A DNA stretch of 64,000 bases from Prostheceraeus crozeri (Eukaryota; Platyhelminthes; Polycladida; Euryleptidae): assembly GCA_907163375.1 (NCBI GenBank), contig CAJQUW010010459.1, positions 62,001-126,000 of the forward strand. The letters run 5' to 3'. The notes under the pieces are model-generated. The model was not told the DNA's origin. It ran no database searches and was given only the letters and a program-made list of their open reading frames with translations. Of the stretch, positions 1 to 13,528 are shown one piece after another. How positions within the stretch are numbered: position 1 is the stretch's first letter; each line of letters starts with the position of its first letter. A program made the translations under genes and the position numbers.

Positions 1-1100
1 TTCTGTCGAGCCATTCCTGGTAGAAGAGACAAGCAGGCTTCCGTACAGACAGCAGCACTGTGCAAGATACTTGATAATGGTCTGCTTCATCGATTTCTCT
101 GAGGCTTTCGGCAACATTCGGCAAGACGCCATGTGGGCAGAATTAAAATCATGCGGCGTGGATGCTGAGATTATCCACATTTTGAAGTATTTACTACAGT
201 GCCAAGGCTGCAGTTATGTAGACTTGGAAATGAAACGGGTGACTGGTTCAGAAAAGGATTCCAGACAGGGCGATCCCCTGTGACCTGTTGTTTTACTTTG
301 TATCAACGTGTGTTATAACAATGCGGCAAGAGTGTCAATTCAGGGAACTATCAACAACCTAAGCCTTGTCGATGATACAACACTTTCGGATAAAAGTTGT
401 TGAGAACTGGATAATAACCTATGCTTCGCTTCTTCAGATGCATAACGATGTGGCCTTAAAATCAACAACGATAAAACGAAGGGATTAGAGATATTGGAGA
501 CAAGTCAAAAAGCAGAACTTTCCGCAAACAGCAGTGTTATCGAAACAGTCCATAAGTTTACCTATCTTGGAATCACGATAAATGGCGAGGGATGTGTAAT
601 GAAGCCCGTCAGCACATGGCATTCAGGACGTTAGCAGGTTTTGACAAAATATGGAGGAGTCACGTGATTACCGCAAGAACTATAATGCGCGGTGTTGCAA
701 TCATGTGCTTCTAGCGTGCTGATGCTTACTTCGGAAATGTGGACGCTGAGAAAGACGGACAAGCGGCGTCTCGATGCCTTTGAGTTGCGGAGCTTCCGAA
801 GGATTTTAGATGGATGAATCACCGCACCACCAATTATGGAACCATCTTACGACTTGTGTAGATGATTAATAAACGCAAAATGAGTCTGTTCAACCACTTC
901 TGCTGCAGGAAAGATCATTGCCCAGTGAAGATCGTGATCTTTGGTATCGCGAATGGCAACAGTCGTAGAGCCGATGCATGATGTGCGGACTGACAGCATC
1001 AAAGGTTGGTGCGAAGCTTACCTACACATGATAGCTAGGAAGACACTGGCGGAAAATAACCTTACGCGCAATTGAGGACACCAACGAATGATTCGACCTC
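1..1100 (+). mobile_element. RTE-type LINE reverse transcriptase remnant
   Basis: Decayed non-LTR retrotransposon, cut by the window start. An open stretch at 71-283 has the reverse transcriptase blocks FIDFSEAF and SRQGDPL. After a stop, other frames continue with LSLVDDTTL (the x-x-DD catalytic block) near 360-390, a FTYLGITI block near 550-580, and MWTLRKTDKRRLDAFELRSF-like text near 740-800. The last is typical of the region after the catalytic core in RTE-clade LINEs. Several stops and frameshifts separate the blocks, so it cannot be active. The RTE assignment is from motif style, not a phylogeny. Confidence 0.75.
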
Positions 1101-3199
1101 CTCGCAAATCAAGAGCATTGAGCAAAATTATTTAAGGGACCTGCAGTCTGTTTAGTTAGTAGTTCTAACCAGTGCATTAGAACTTTTTGGTGCAAATGAG
1201 TGAGGTTCTTAGTAGTTCACTAGTAAGCGAAGGAGCTCCGCAAACGGGATTTCCTAGTAACTGACACTGAAATGAACAAATATTTTTCAGTTCATAAAAC
1301 TGATGAACGAATTGATGTTTCTCAGTCTTACATTTACTATGGGAGAAATTAATTCTCACATCACTTTTCGCTGTTCAGACACAGACAGCCGTTTAGAGCA
1401 ACTTTCAGAAAAGTACGTACTTTCAGAAAGTACGCTGTTAATATTCGTGAATAATACAATGTAAATGAATAGATTAAAGATCAGACCAGACATAGAGTTT
1501 TAAGGTCATTTTAGCCGGCGCAGCGCCGCATAAGAATTTTCGTGAGCCGTATGAAATATTTCATAAATTTCTGCAAGGTGACAAATTTAAGACTGTGGCA
1601 AAGTTCCAAGTAATTATGGCCGATCAACTACTTGATGATTTAATAGTGTAGGGTTGCCATCCTAGATTTGGAATTGGACGGCTTCCTTGAAGTGGCAGTT
1701 TTGTGAATGTCAAAGTCGATTGGTGAGACAAAGGCAAATAAGGCACGGTTGTTTTCAAAATTGATAGAATGGCAAAGTGGGCTTATAAGAATGATGGACA
1801 CTGAAGAATACAGCCTCTTTGATTCTCAATGTGGTCAACGAGCGCCAAGTCCCACAATGTTCGTGCCTTTCAAAGTGAACAAAAAGGGAAGTGAGTGACT
1901 TGAGTGTTTCAGTTAAACTGAACGGCAGAGCGTAAAATTAAAATAAACAAGCGAACTGAGTGAGCTAAGTAAATGGTCTTATTCGAATGCACTGGTGCAC
2001 TTGGATCCTGAAGCGATTATTTGCATTCACGTTTCGAATATACGTTATGTGTAATGTAGGCATTTAACGATGGAATGATAATTTACCCTAAATGAATGCT
2101 TTACGATTCACCAGTTGATGCAATAATGAAAAATGAATATTGCACTTCAAAACGCGACAAAAATAGTTTTCTTAAGTTGCATTTGGATTAAAGGTTTTTT
2201 GCATTATGATGAATGAAACTCAGTGGCTACCACCACATAGCAGCTGACATTTAAACGCTTTCAATCTTGAGCACATTTCTTCACATTTTTTCTATAATCA
2301 ATAAAATAAAATTTTCTTTTTAAGTTGGTTTTATACAAATGTAATATTTCCCTTTTCGCAACTACAGCACTACACAAACGGCATGCATATGCGAGCACTT
2401 TTATAGTACACATCACTCTCAAGCACTGTTATTAAAAAATGAATGTGGTCTACTACTTGCAGCTACAATCGATTATTCTTGCTCAGCCGTTTTTAACTGT
2501 AATTTTGCATCATTATATTACAAAAATTGTGTTGGAATATCGCATCTTTTAGCGCATACGAACGGACTATTTCGGTAAGTTACTTTCATTAATAACCAAC
2601 TACATCCCCTAACAAAGCCTGCAGCTAAACAGCTAATAGAGCACCTGAGTAAATACTTAGTAACTGACACTGCTTAAAACTATCTGAAAACAAACCTGAG
2701 GTACAATCAAAGTTGTCCTCGCAATATGAAAAGTAAACATGGACAGCTTGAAATTATATAATTTAAAATCATAGCTAGCAGTTCATACACTACCCTTATC
2801 ATGGTCCGAGAGAAAATTAAATATCGAAAAAAATAAAAAGGAGTAGACGCTACTGTCACTCACCTAACTTCTCTTTATCAGCAAGATTTACAACACTTCT
2901 TAACGTCCTGCGTCATTGACTAGATGGCTTCCTTAATCAAGTTGCGTCTATTTTCTCCCTCATTATGTCATCTTCATTAAATACATGACTCTATTTACTA
3001 AAATGTTCTCCCAATTACAATTTTGTCTGCATCGAGTTTTAGCACCTATGGTTCTTATAATTTTCTCAATGTTTTGAAGTTTTTCCCATACAGTTCAAAT
3101 CGCATTCTATGCATTCATTGAGATAAATTGCGCTACATTGCTTTCAAACTAGGAAAGCAATGTATGCGTTTGATTGTAGTTGGAAAGAGCCAATATAGA
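1101..3199. other. Intergenic, no recognisable feature
   Basis: AT-rich sequence with only short chance open frames. No domain, tandem repeat or clear terminal inverted repeat was seen. Confidence 0.5.
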
Positions 3200-3241
3200 A
3201 TGATGGTGGTTTTATTTTCTTTTTCTTATTTCTTACAATTA

Positions 3242-3272
3242 ATTTCAGTTAACATCCGTTAACTATCTTCAG
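3242..3272 (-). ncRNA. Hammerhead-like motif in PLE copy 1 tail
   Basis: On the minus strand the order is CTGAAGA, a 19-nt hairpin with a 7-bp stem (AGTTAAC / GTTAACT), then GAAAT. This is the layout of the conserved hammerhead ribozyme core (CUGANGA, stem II, GAAA). PLEs are known to carry hammerhead motifs in their terminal repeats. Stem I is not obvious and stem III would be very short, so activity is unproven. Confidence 0.5.
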
Positions 3273-4302
3273 GTAAAAAGGAAGGAAGTATGGTCTAGTA
3301 TAAAATTTAAAATTCACACCGACGTCAATGTCATAATAACATAATATTTGATACAAAAGGGGGAAGGGCTATGGAACAGGTAGTATTGGGTTACATAGTA
3401 CCAATAGCATCTTAATGATGACCTGACTAGATATGAAAACAAAGGACATAGAAATGGACTAACAATACAAAGGCTTGAGTTATAAGTACATGCACATATC
3501 ATACAAGTATAAAAAATACAAAGCTATAAAACGATTGGAAGAAGGTAGGAGGTGTGAATTAGAAATTTGATACTGTTATAATGTAATACATTGTCATGTT
3601 TTATTATTTTTACATAATAGAAAATATTTTTAATCAAAAAGAAAATCTGCATAATTGTTGAGTTCGATTTTGCTGTTAATTGTTGGTTTCATTTTTCTAA
3701 TATGATATGCTTCACGAAGTCTTAGGTTTGATGAATCACTATCGAGGGAAAGAATGCTTGTGGAAAAGTTGTAACTGTGACATTTCTGAAGAAGATTATA
3801 CATGGAAGACTTGCTGTTTGTTTTATGCTCACGGCAACGGATATGTAATGGTCTTATGGTGCTTCCGATGTAGAAGTTATCAGACTCAAGCTGATAAATT
3901 ACACATTTCTGATTACAGATGTTGTTGTTGTTAATTGGGCAATTTCTTAAATGACAATCTTGGTTTGATTTAGGCTGATTCAATACACTTCTAAGAGTTC
4001 TTGATCTTCTTGTTAATCTTACGTTCAAGTTTTCTCGACGAAAAACAATTCGTAGTTGTTTATCCACTTTCTCAGAAATAAATGGAAAATTGAAGTAAAA
4101 ATAGTGTCTTTCTGTCTCCTTTCTGTTATTTGGTTTATGTGTTTTACGATAATTGTTGGTGTTGCGAATGACATTTTCGGGATACATGTTTAGTCGTAGA
4201 ATATCATTGAAATTGTCTATGTGTCTGTTTTGAGCTAGATTATTGGAACATCGTTCTGCGATTCTTGTTTTTTCGTTTCTAATGAAGTAAATTTTGTTAG
4301 TG

Positions 4303-5387
4303 CAGGGTTTTTTTAAGGCGATATACGCGCCCGATTTGGGCGGGTAAATTTCGGATGTCAACTCGGAACACTGTCCATGTCAGTCACTGTTGTTTTTTAC
4401 ATAAGGCGAATAATTCGAATTATTCGCATAATTCGAATTTAAAAATTATTAAACCCAACCCTATTTCAGGTGTGGATAATCTATACGAAACCTATTTATG
4501 TTCGATTATGCGATTCGCAACCATCGTCAAGTTAACAAAGTACAAAAACTTTCCTTCACTCACACGCATTTAAAAGTAGGAAGTTATCAAAACGGAAATA
4601 CTATGTAGTCATGTAGTGGACCATGCCAAAAAAATTTTACTGGTTGCGAATGAAGAAATACATTCGCAGTGGTGCTTTCTTGTCTCACATAGCTTACTTC
4701 ATTTATAGAATTTGCATCACTGAAAGTTATGGAGGTGTACAACTGTACAGTACATGTATGTATGCCCCCTATACGTAGTTGACAATAAATTTCGATCGTC
4801 AAAGAGAAACTAGGCATATTCAATTTTTAAGTAATAATTGTAACACAACTTTTCATTATCCATGACTTAACTAAGCAATTTGCAGACTTTTGCAGTGCAA
4901 ATAACACATTCATCGCTTATCAACGGTTATTTACATTCTTTAACTTCACTTCTCATTGATATGCGGCACTGTTTCGTTGATCATCAATAGGCTCTTGTCG
5001 ATGAGGAATGACGTTGCAGAATGCAATTTGTCTTCATATAAATTGCAGTTTGCCATATTCACTGTGAAATCATGTAGTTTATTATTATGCATTTATCATA
5101 TGTTTTTACTGCAAGTTAAGAGACAATTTTCCACTATTCCTCTCCATCTTATCCAGCAATTGTTGCTGTGCACATTTTAGTGCATGTACGTCATGTAGGC
5201 ATATATTGTACCACCACCTCTAATTTGCTGAATACGACTATTCAAAAGATGCAACTTTGCTTCCGCTTTCTTTTTACAGCTGGAAAGGAAATTGAAAGAA
5301 AGATCTACAAGCCTTGTTTTGCTTTGTTTTAGATTGGCGGGTAGAATTTGGGAGTGGGCGGGTAAACGAAACATTAAAAAAACCCTG
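4303..5387. mobile_element. Non-autonomous hAT element inside PLE copy 1
   Basis: The ends are inverted repeats: cagggtttttttaa at 4303-4316 and ttaaaaaaaccctg at 5374-5387. An exact 8-bp duplication, tgttagtg, flanks them at 4295-4302 and 5388-5395. The CAGGG start and 8-bp target site fit the hAT superfamily. Subterminal GGGCGGGTA motifs occur at both ends. No transposase was recognised in the 1,085 bp. It sits between the RT and GIY-YIG parts of the PLE and is therefore younger than it. Confidence 0.88.
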
Positions 5388-6440
5388 TGTTAGTGTATGG
5401 TATATGTGAGTGATAATTCACAAACAGATCTTTTCTAGCAGATTTGCGGTAAAATTCAAATTGTGGTTCATTTGGCGCGTTCAGTGTTACTCGGAAATCA
5501 AGTAGGCTTAATGTTTTGTTGTCGTCTGGTAATTCAATCTCGAAATTGATGCTGGAATGTTGTGCATTGAGATATTGGAGAAGTTTAAAGGCTTGTTCTT
5601 TGTTTTCAATTATTGCGAAGCAGTGATCTACATATCTCATAAAAAGTGGGACATTATACATTACTCTCATTTGTCGGAGGGCTACTGTTTCGATGCTGTC
5701 CATGAATATAATTGCAAGTACACCAGAAAGAGACAAACCCATGGGTAAACCTTGAACTTGTAAGATGTTATTATCAAATTGTGTTTCTTAAGATTACATG
5801 CAATAACTGTTCAATTTGGTCGATTGTCAATCCTTTCATGTTGGTGATGTTGCAGTCTTCCATTTTGTAAACCAGGACTTGAATGGCATCAGGAATTGGA
5901 ATGGAAGTGTACATGCTTACTACATCGAAGCTGCAAGGATAAAGTTGTTCTTTTTGATTGGTATTTTTGATGCTATCAATGAGATGCGTGCTTGATTTTA
6001 AATGTGCGGGGACATTTTGAAGCAAAGGAATTAGAAGTCTAGAAAGAAGCCATGACAACTTAGTTGTTGGTCCGGACGTGTTGGATACAATAGGACGTAT
6101 TTTCATCTCGGGCCTTCCTTGTGAGTTTTGATGAGATGGTAGAAACATGGTAAGGATGAGTTGTTCGTAATATAGCTATTCTTTACATAATATGGAATAT
6201 TGTTTTCACTGGCTATAGTGTTCCAGCTTGCGTTGATGCATTTTTCAACAGTCTTAGCTATCATTCGTTGTATGGGTTCGTATGTATTTTCATCGCTGAG
6301 ATGTTTTAGTCCTGCTTCAATATAATTATCATTTGAAACTACGCAGAATTCGGAACCTTTATCTGAAGGCAACATCATTAGGTTCTTGATTTCAAGATTT
6401 TTCAATGTTTCTTTTTCTTGTGTACTCAGGTTGGAGAATT

Positions 6441-9400
6441 TTGGTTGAGTTTCTCAGTTTTCCAATAATCCTTATATAAACAAAATGTATGCGTTGTTTG
6501 CAGCAATGAACTCAGAGAGTGCGATTGGAATGATGTGAGTGAAACTTCAATATTTCCAGACTTATTTATCCAATATTTTTCCAGACTTTCCAGACCAGCG
6601 GGCACCCTGCAATATCTATGCGTTATGGTGCAACGGCAGAAAGAAGACCTGAAAGATCATGTCGATGCACAACAGTCGGATACAACCTGGTGAAAGAGAA
6701 AAAGTTAAGATTTAAGGCCCTAAAAGTTAAAGTTTGAAGGCATTCCCATGTCTTCCTTATAACAGGCCACACATTCATTTCGGACATTCAAATATGCGAG
6801 CAACAAAAACAGTTGATGGTCAGAATCTGAAGTTTTCAAAAGCGCAGGTTTTCCTATTTTAACGATAAAAATCTTACAAAGATCTTGCTTTAGGTCTCCC
6901 TCACAGGACTTTTCACAAGGCTTTTATTAAGCCGAGAACGCGAAGCTTCAGGACAAGCTTGTCCAACCTACCCTGCAAACACAATAAAAAACTGAGGGTT
7001 ATAAAAACCACGTTATGTCCTAAGACTTGTGCAATACATTGATGCTGCATCCCATGATTTCTATCTTCGATTGAAAGATGACTGACTACATGCATGTACT
7101 TCAAATAGCCAGTGCTCGCATGAGATTGACAGTTCTCTTTTTATTGTCACTATTGAGTTTTTGAATGTCCTGATTGAGCAACTCGGAAACTAATGAGACG
7201 GAAATCTGATGTACATTAGAAGATAAAAATAGTCTGAGGTATCGTAATTTAAATGCAATAAATTAGACAATTAATTGATGGCAATTTTGTTGAATAGCTA
7301 CTTCGTGAAAAGCATTACTAAAATGAAGATTTCAGATTCAGGTATTCTAAAACATAAAAACAGTCGTGATTTAAATGCTTATGTATTTCAAAATAGCTGA
7401 TGCGAACCTAAATAGGATAATTTTGATAAATATAGATAATATTTACTTAAATAAATCAATTTAATTAGATAAAATGAATCCTTGTAAATCCCTTCCATAT
7501 TCTGAAGGTTATGAGCGTTTACTGATATGGGAGAGTGTTGATGAAGAAAGACTATGCAGCACAAAATTGGACAAAAGCCTTCGTCGGGTAAAATGATGCC
7601 TCTGATGTTCTCAATGTATTCATCAGAGCATCAGATGCCTTGAGTTCTGTCGAAATTCACTTGACTCTAGGTTCCGATTTGACTCGCTAATCAAGAAAAC
7701 AACCAAAAGTGGCCGCGAAAACCCAAGCATTTCCATGAATTTTACGTAGATTGTTTCTTTGAGAACAACCGTGAAGCGTTCCCTTCGACGATACCTACTT
7801 TTGAAGAACGGCCAACCGAAAGTCATTGTTTACATGCAAGCAAACAAAAAAATGTCTTGATTGATATAGACAAAAAGCAAGTGGACTAAAGAAAAATGGA
7901 ATCAGATCATGTTTGCATCTATATTACGACAGAGACTGTGTTCGGAGGGTTCTAGTGACAAAGTCAGTCCACTTTCGATGCCCCATAAAGGCATGGAGTT
8001 TACTGGTCAATTGTGGCTTAGTGTGCAGTCCATGCTGGTGGAGTGCGTCAACTTAAGGGATCCAACGGAAATGTCGATTCTTTGGAGTTCCTGCTCCGAT
8101 TCCCCTACTGATGACCATTTGACACAGTTACAATCCGATGATGTAACATGTCACACATCTGCTAGATAAAAATCACAAGACAACTAACAGACTAGCCAGT
8201 AAAAAGCCCTGATATTGAGTTAACTGAACACTTGAGGGATGATTTGGAATGACATGTGAAACGAAGTAATTCAACGACCTTTGATCATGACCCTTTGGGA
8301 ACCCGGCTGAGTAGTAGTAGAGCAGAAAAATTTAGGTGTTTGTTTTCAAAGCATGAACAGGCGAACAGGTTTCAGATAAATATGGAAATAACAAATACTT
8401 ACTTTCTTTGATCATGAATTTCTTGCCTCTTAGGCCTATTGAAATTATAATCTCTATGAACACAATATAAACTCTTTCATTTTGATGTTTTGCGAATAGA
8501 CGAATCCTCGGATATTTGATTCACGGCCAGCTCGGCCTTCGGTGGATGGGGACCTATAACACACAAGCAGGCACGTCACAATTAACTGATGAGCCATAGT
8601 ATCTAATAATATTAGTTATTCTTTGCGACAGGGCAAATCATAATCAAACTTCGGATCAGTTCTTCATTTGCACCATTCAAAATGGCTAAAAAAACTCCTT
8701 TGCGCGGGAAAGACTGGAATTTAGAAAAAATGGACATCACTCCTCAGCGAATTTCTATGACTTAGGTCGAAGAATTTTAGCCATTTCAGAAGTTTAATTG
8801 TCGTGATGATGTGAGACTTGAGGATTATTCTGTGCACCTCTGGTCCGACTCATATTTGCATCTAAGAGAATGCATGTCGACTTTGATAAGCTTGCATAAA
8901 TAAAACACAAAGTATGAATTTATTTAACATTTTCACACGGATGCCTGGACAATAACATTCGACAGTGCTCGCATTACTTTCCTTTTTGCTTCCTTGGGCG
9001 TGTTACCGGTACTCTTTTGACTGGTCAGATTGCTACATGGGGATTAAAAAAAATAGTAAAAAATTCGAATCAACTAGTCGCCCATTAATTGCTGAGTTAG
9101 CGAAAGGCACACCGTTTGACGAACGGTTCTGAATATGGAAGGACTCAACATAATCATCATCAAAATTCCGTTTTCCTATTACGCCCAATATGAAAAACGA
9201 TAATGCTATGACATTAAATGTAGGCCTAGTGTAGTATGCTAGGTAGGTTACAGAGAACAATCTGAATAACATCTTAAAAATCAGAAGTAGGCCTATTTGA
9301 AAAAATACAAATATCACGTAAGCAATTCTATGTTCAGGAATGAACATCTATGACGATTCAATGAACCGCTAAAACTATGTTGGCAACAAGTCACTGACTG

Positions 9401-12400
9401 ATTTCATTTTTGAATAGAAAGTAGATGCTTCACGGCCACAGTTGTAATAGTAAAGTACAGGTATGTCGGCACATTCGCTGTCCATAGTCACCCCATTTCG
9501 CCATTTACAGTGGGTTGTTTATGGGCAGGCATTTAACTATACGTGTATATTAATTATTCAATAAGTGCAATAGAGTAAAAAAATAAATTAGGTACCGCCT
9601 AATTATCAATCACTCTACACTGAGATACTACATTTTATAAGTATACCATGTTAAGCACCGGAACCATTTCTTAAAGTAAATTTTAACAAAATGGTAATTG
9701 TAATTTATATCAAAAAGAGTTTGTAAATGCACTATATAACTCAAATATCTTGTGATGTGAAATCTTATTAGAGGATCAAACCCCAAGTAGCGATCGAATT
9801 GTTCTGAAATCATTTGAAAAGCAACGTAGTTGAATGCACAGATTTGAATTTTGACCAAATTTACGCCGCTGTCCAAAGCGGCTCCATCTTTAGGTATTAG
9901 TCTGTTGGGAATCGTCACTGCGACTTTTCACTGAATTTTTGATTCCTGAAATCACTTGCTACACTTTCTACCATTATCATCATTTGTGTTGTGTAAAGCA
10001 CGGAACACTTACTATACAAACTAGGATCTTTGTATCATCGGACCGCATTTGTTATTTCTTATCTGACCGACAACAGCTGACTATGACACAATTTGCAGAA
10101 ACAAATTGGAAGCTTCTATATCTAAGGTAAAGGATTATCTAATTAACATGTGAGTTTTCCGCTGAAAGCTGCACCTATACCGGAAAAAAAGTGGACGCAA
10201 ATCCTCAACTTGCAAGATTCATAAGCGAAACCAATGAATAAACTACAAAGAAAAAGTTCAAGCAAAAAATACATTTTCATAGCATTTGTCGGTTTTTCTA
10301 TCCATAGCTTTTATCCTTCTATTAGAATACCAACATCAAGATTGCTTGGATGCTTCTGCAATAGTACAATGAATCTCATGACAAAGCATTCATTCATCAA
10401 TTATTCTTGATATACATAATTTGTCGATTACTGTGTTCTAATATCATTATAAATGGCAATACAAAATAAACAATTCTCAAATAATCATTGCCAAAATACT
10501 TCTGTAGTAGAGCATGTATACTTTGCCAATCAATATGGCCATCATCCTGGTTTCCAACTTGGCACAAATACATTTTGCTGTCACGGCTCAAAACTTCATT
10601 CTGTCGAATCATGGACCGAATCACAGACATCAAATATTATTTGACTGACATCCGATGTCTGTGAGACCGTGGTCCGAATGTCTATAATTATTATTCTGCT
10701 GGTGGACGTCAGTCTGATTTGAAATAGCATGCGGCGTGAGCTTTTAGATGAAGAAGACAGAATAATGTTAAACAGTGTTAGTAAGAATAAGTTTAGCATG
10801 TTAGTGATGCCCTCAGTCCAAGCAGATCCGAGCAGATGCAGTTCATCCAAGAAATCATGTACAGCTCACGCCTACACCCGTCAACTTCAATGCTGCTTTT
10901 TCATTCTGATATTTTGATCTACATTGTCGTATATTCAGCTACGCATCATATGTTTTTTTCAAAGATGGACAATAATTCTTTCAAACATGGACATCCAGCA
11001 AGAATTGATGCAGAATGCACTTTTATACTCCTGTCATCAAAGGCAGTGGATAATTTTGCCTATCTCTGTATGAGAAACATTGAACTTAGCCATAGAACAA
11101 TTATTTTGACAAGATCGTATTTGTTGAAAACTTTTCTTTCAAATTTAAAGGATCGCAGGATCGAAGTTCCCAAACGCCAGCATTTGGATGTGTAAATTCA
11201 AATGGATCGGATCACTACATGAAATTTTGGTGCATGCTACATTGTAGGCTAGTGGAGCAGGTATGGTCGCATTTTTCCAAGTAAAATCAATTCAACTGCA
11301 AGTTGCATGTTACATGCGCATATAACTGAACTTTCTGCCAAATCGAGATACACTGGATCGGATCTCTCTTGCTGGGAGAGGTGCAAATGAATTGTCAGCT
11401 CACGCGCACGTACAATATAGCTGTTGCAATTCTGCAGATAATTTTTTGATGTCGGCGCATGCACGCAGTTTAAATAGAATATTTTACTACTCTCACTCAA
11501 TTCAGAACGCTGTCCAAGATGAGGCGAATCACATATTTCCTTCCGATTACACATAAATCCGGTGGTTACTAAAAAATGCTTTTGTAAATTTCCCTGAATT
11601 GAAGTGATACCAATTTAGGTCGATGATGCTAAGTCATTATAATTATATAAAGCTGCCCAACTCTATATAGATGACGACTTCCACTTTGAGTTGACTTGAT
11701 ATTGACAACTTTGTGGGGAAGATCAGCTACTTGGTTCAGAAAGAAGGCAGATGACTGCCACTTGAGTGATGCATTTCGTCCACTGATAGAAAATTATTAA
11801 CCGTGAAAAAACTGATTATCGATTCTCGTAACCCAGATGATAGACTTTCATAGATAACACGAAATAGTGAAGAGACTATCTCCTTTTGTAAGCTCATACC
11901 TTATCAAACATTTGATTAAGATCCAGCATTATTACGTATTTGTTGAAGATTATTGGCTGACCGAACATAATCACAAGAGAAAAACAACATGTTTCGAAAA
12001 AATACATTGTTTGATCACATTTTAGATATACGTGCATTTCATGACATGATTAAAAATTGAACTCGCAGTGATAGGGATTCCGTGAGCAACACTTTCCGAC
12101 TATTGAGAAGACATTGGACTAGCTGGGGGAAGTTAACAGACATTTAAAATTTTCTTGATGAAATTGAGACAATTCAAATTTCTAAAGTTATCCCTCATAG
12201 GGAATCAGAGTTCCCGTATTGATCAGAGCTATATCTTTCGAAAACGTACGCATATATTTTCTCAATTTCACTAACATCACAGTTTACAAATGAAATCATA
12301 TTTACAATTATGTTATCATCAAAAGCACTAAAAGAAGGAGACATTGGCGGCAGAATTTAATTCAACTCTATTTACACGATTATTGAAATCGCGCATCAAT

Positions 12401-13294
12401 CATTAAAGAAAAAATGCCTCTCAGATTCACTGATAAAGAGCTGGGGTCTCAAAGAAGTGCAAATGGTCGGTAAATGTGTGCTTATCGTATGGTAAATGAA
12501 TAGATCGCTAATAATGATGATTTATATGCACATGTACAGTGTGCAAGCATGTGCGTCCTTTCATGTGGACACACAGACTGAACATGATCCATGATGAAGC
12601 AACCTTGTCAACGGCAACGAAGTTTGAGAACGCAAATACGGAATACATTCGATAAAAGGTGGCAGGGGCTGGGAAGAGGAGTCAAAGTTATCGTCGTTTG
12701 GAAATGCTTCTCGCTGGCAATAGTTCGAAATTTCAGTGGAAGCAAATCAGGATACCGAAAAAATGGTCATGATGCTCAATCAGCCTTCACATCAATTATC
12801 CTAATCATGCGGTTAATAATAAAACAATGTGAAAACTCTATAGTCCATAAAAGCTTTAGCTACATCAAATACCATCAAATCTTTGTTAGACGGTGAGCTT
12901 GAATCTCATCATTCCACCAACCATGGAGAAAAGATAAATTTCAGTATTTAAAATAAGACAGTATCTCACAGATAGAGAGACGAACATCCTGATTTGCAAA
13001 CCACGGAGGCACCGGCCATCTCATACCAACATATCTTAGTCACTCAACACAGGAGTCATGGGCTAGATTATTGCACAGCTTTGTCAGCTAAAAATGAGAC
13101 TCCAATTTGAATTTCCGCGTATAGAACGTCTAAATACTCAGAGGAGGTCGGAGAATAGCGAAATCCCCCATCATCGCGCGCGACTCGAGAAGTTTGACAG
13201 TAGCGGAGGCAGTTGGGTCGGGGAGGCAGACAATTTGGGCTTTCGCCTAAGAAGATAACCATTCAGTCATTTAATTTCATGCCAGTGTCCAGTC
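6441..13294. other. 3' flank of the host gene, mostly unassigned
   Basis: No convincing gene. Minor signals: 6565-6606 ends in a hAT-like terminus (ccagcgggcaccctg) whose partner end was not found. Minus-strand text at about 7826-7640 contains RRERFTVVLKETIYVKF, weakly like the tail of a PLE GIY-YIG domain. The 3' UTR and poly(A) site of the host gene should lie just below 13295, but no clear AATAAA was identified on that strand. Confidence 0.4.
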
Positions 13295-13528
13295 TCAGGC
13301 TTGCTGAAGTTGACGCAGTTCTGCCATCATGGAAGTAAAGTCTGACAATCGCTGATAATCGAGATCTTCTTCCTCATCCTCTTCTTCTTCCTCCATGCCG
13401 TCAACGCCAGGCCGGAAGGCAGGATTCTGGGCAGCACGTGGCAAACGAAGAGTACAAGGAAGCATCTCCTGCATCACAGTCAAATGGACTACCAGCGATT
13501 GCAAGTTTGGCCACTCCTTTTCCAGTCC
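13295..13528 (-). CDS. SH2D5-like exon 8 (residues 605-681, SH2 end and tail)
   Basis: Acceptor TTTTTACAG, then GLEKEWPNLQSLVVHLTVMQ and LPCTLRLPR, the last helix and strand of the SH2 domain. NPAFRPG follows, then the acidic run 650-659 and DYQRL. A final helix MMAELRQLQQA ends at TGA (13297-13295). Separated from exon 7 by a 9.1-kb intron, but frame and fold continuity support the join. Confidence 0.9.
   Translation of the reverse strand, partial: GLEKEWPNLQSLVVHLTVMQEMLPCTLRLPRAAQNPAFRPGVDGMEEEEEDEEEDLDYQRLSDFTSMMAELRQLQQA

Larger units (their letters stand above)
3200..6440 (-). mobile_element. Penelope-like element (PLE), copy 1, decayed
   Basis: Penelope-like retroelement read right to left. 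Reverse transcriptase parts lie at about 6405-5396: LMMLPSDKGSEFCVV, KIRPIVSNTSGPTTKLSWLL, FDVVSMYTSIP, GLSLSGVLA, and FMRYVDHCFAII, where the usual catalytic YVDD reads YVDH. A GIY-YIG endonuclease follows at about 4294-3630, with VIYQLESDNFYIGS and the RCREHKT helix. RT plus a C-terminal GIY-YIG domain defines the PLE class. The copy is broken in several places, 5' truncated, and split by a hAT element at 4303-5387. The 3' untranslated part runs to about 3200 and holds a hammerhead-like motif. A related copy lies at 57.0-59.5 kb. Confidence 0.88.

Noticed and set aside
6560-6606. hAT MITE ending ccagcgggcaccctg
   Set aside because: Only one end was found; without a partner and duplication it is not listed as an element.
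7560-7830. PLE GIY-YIG tail on the minus strand
   Set aside because: RRERFTVVLKETIYVKF is suggestive, but no GIY, YIG or EHK block precedes it.
7909-8169. 86-codon frame as a LINE fragment
   Set aside because: Some resemblance in composition only; no reverse transcriptase or endonuclease block could be placed.
9033-9347. Small membrane protein (hydrophobic 104-codon frame, minus strand)
   Set aside because: Hydrophobicity follows from AT-rich codons; no conserved motif, splice context or start signal supports a gene.
10596-11195. Overlapping frames of 84-119 codons
   Set aside because: No domain, no codon bias, overlapping on opposite strands; chance frames.
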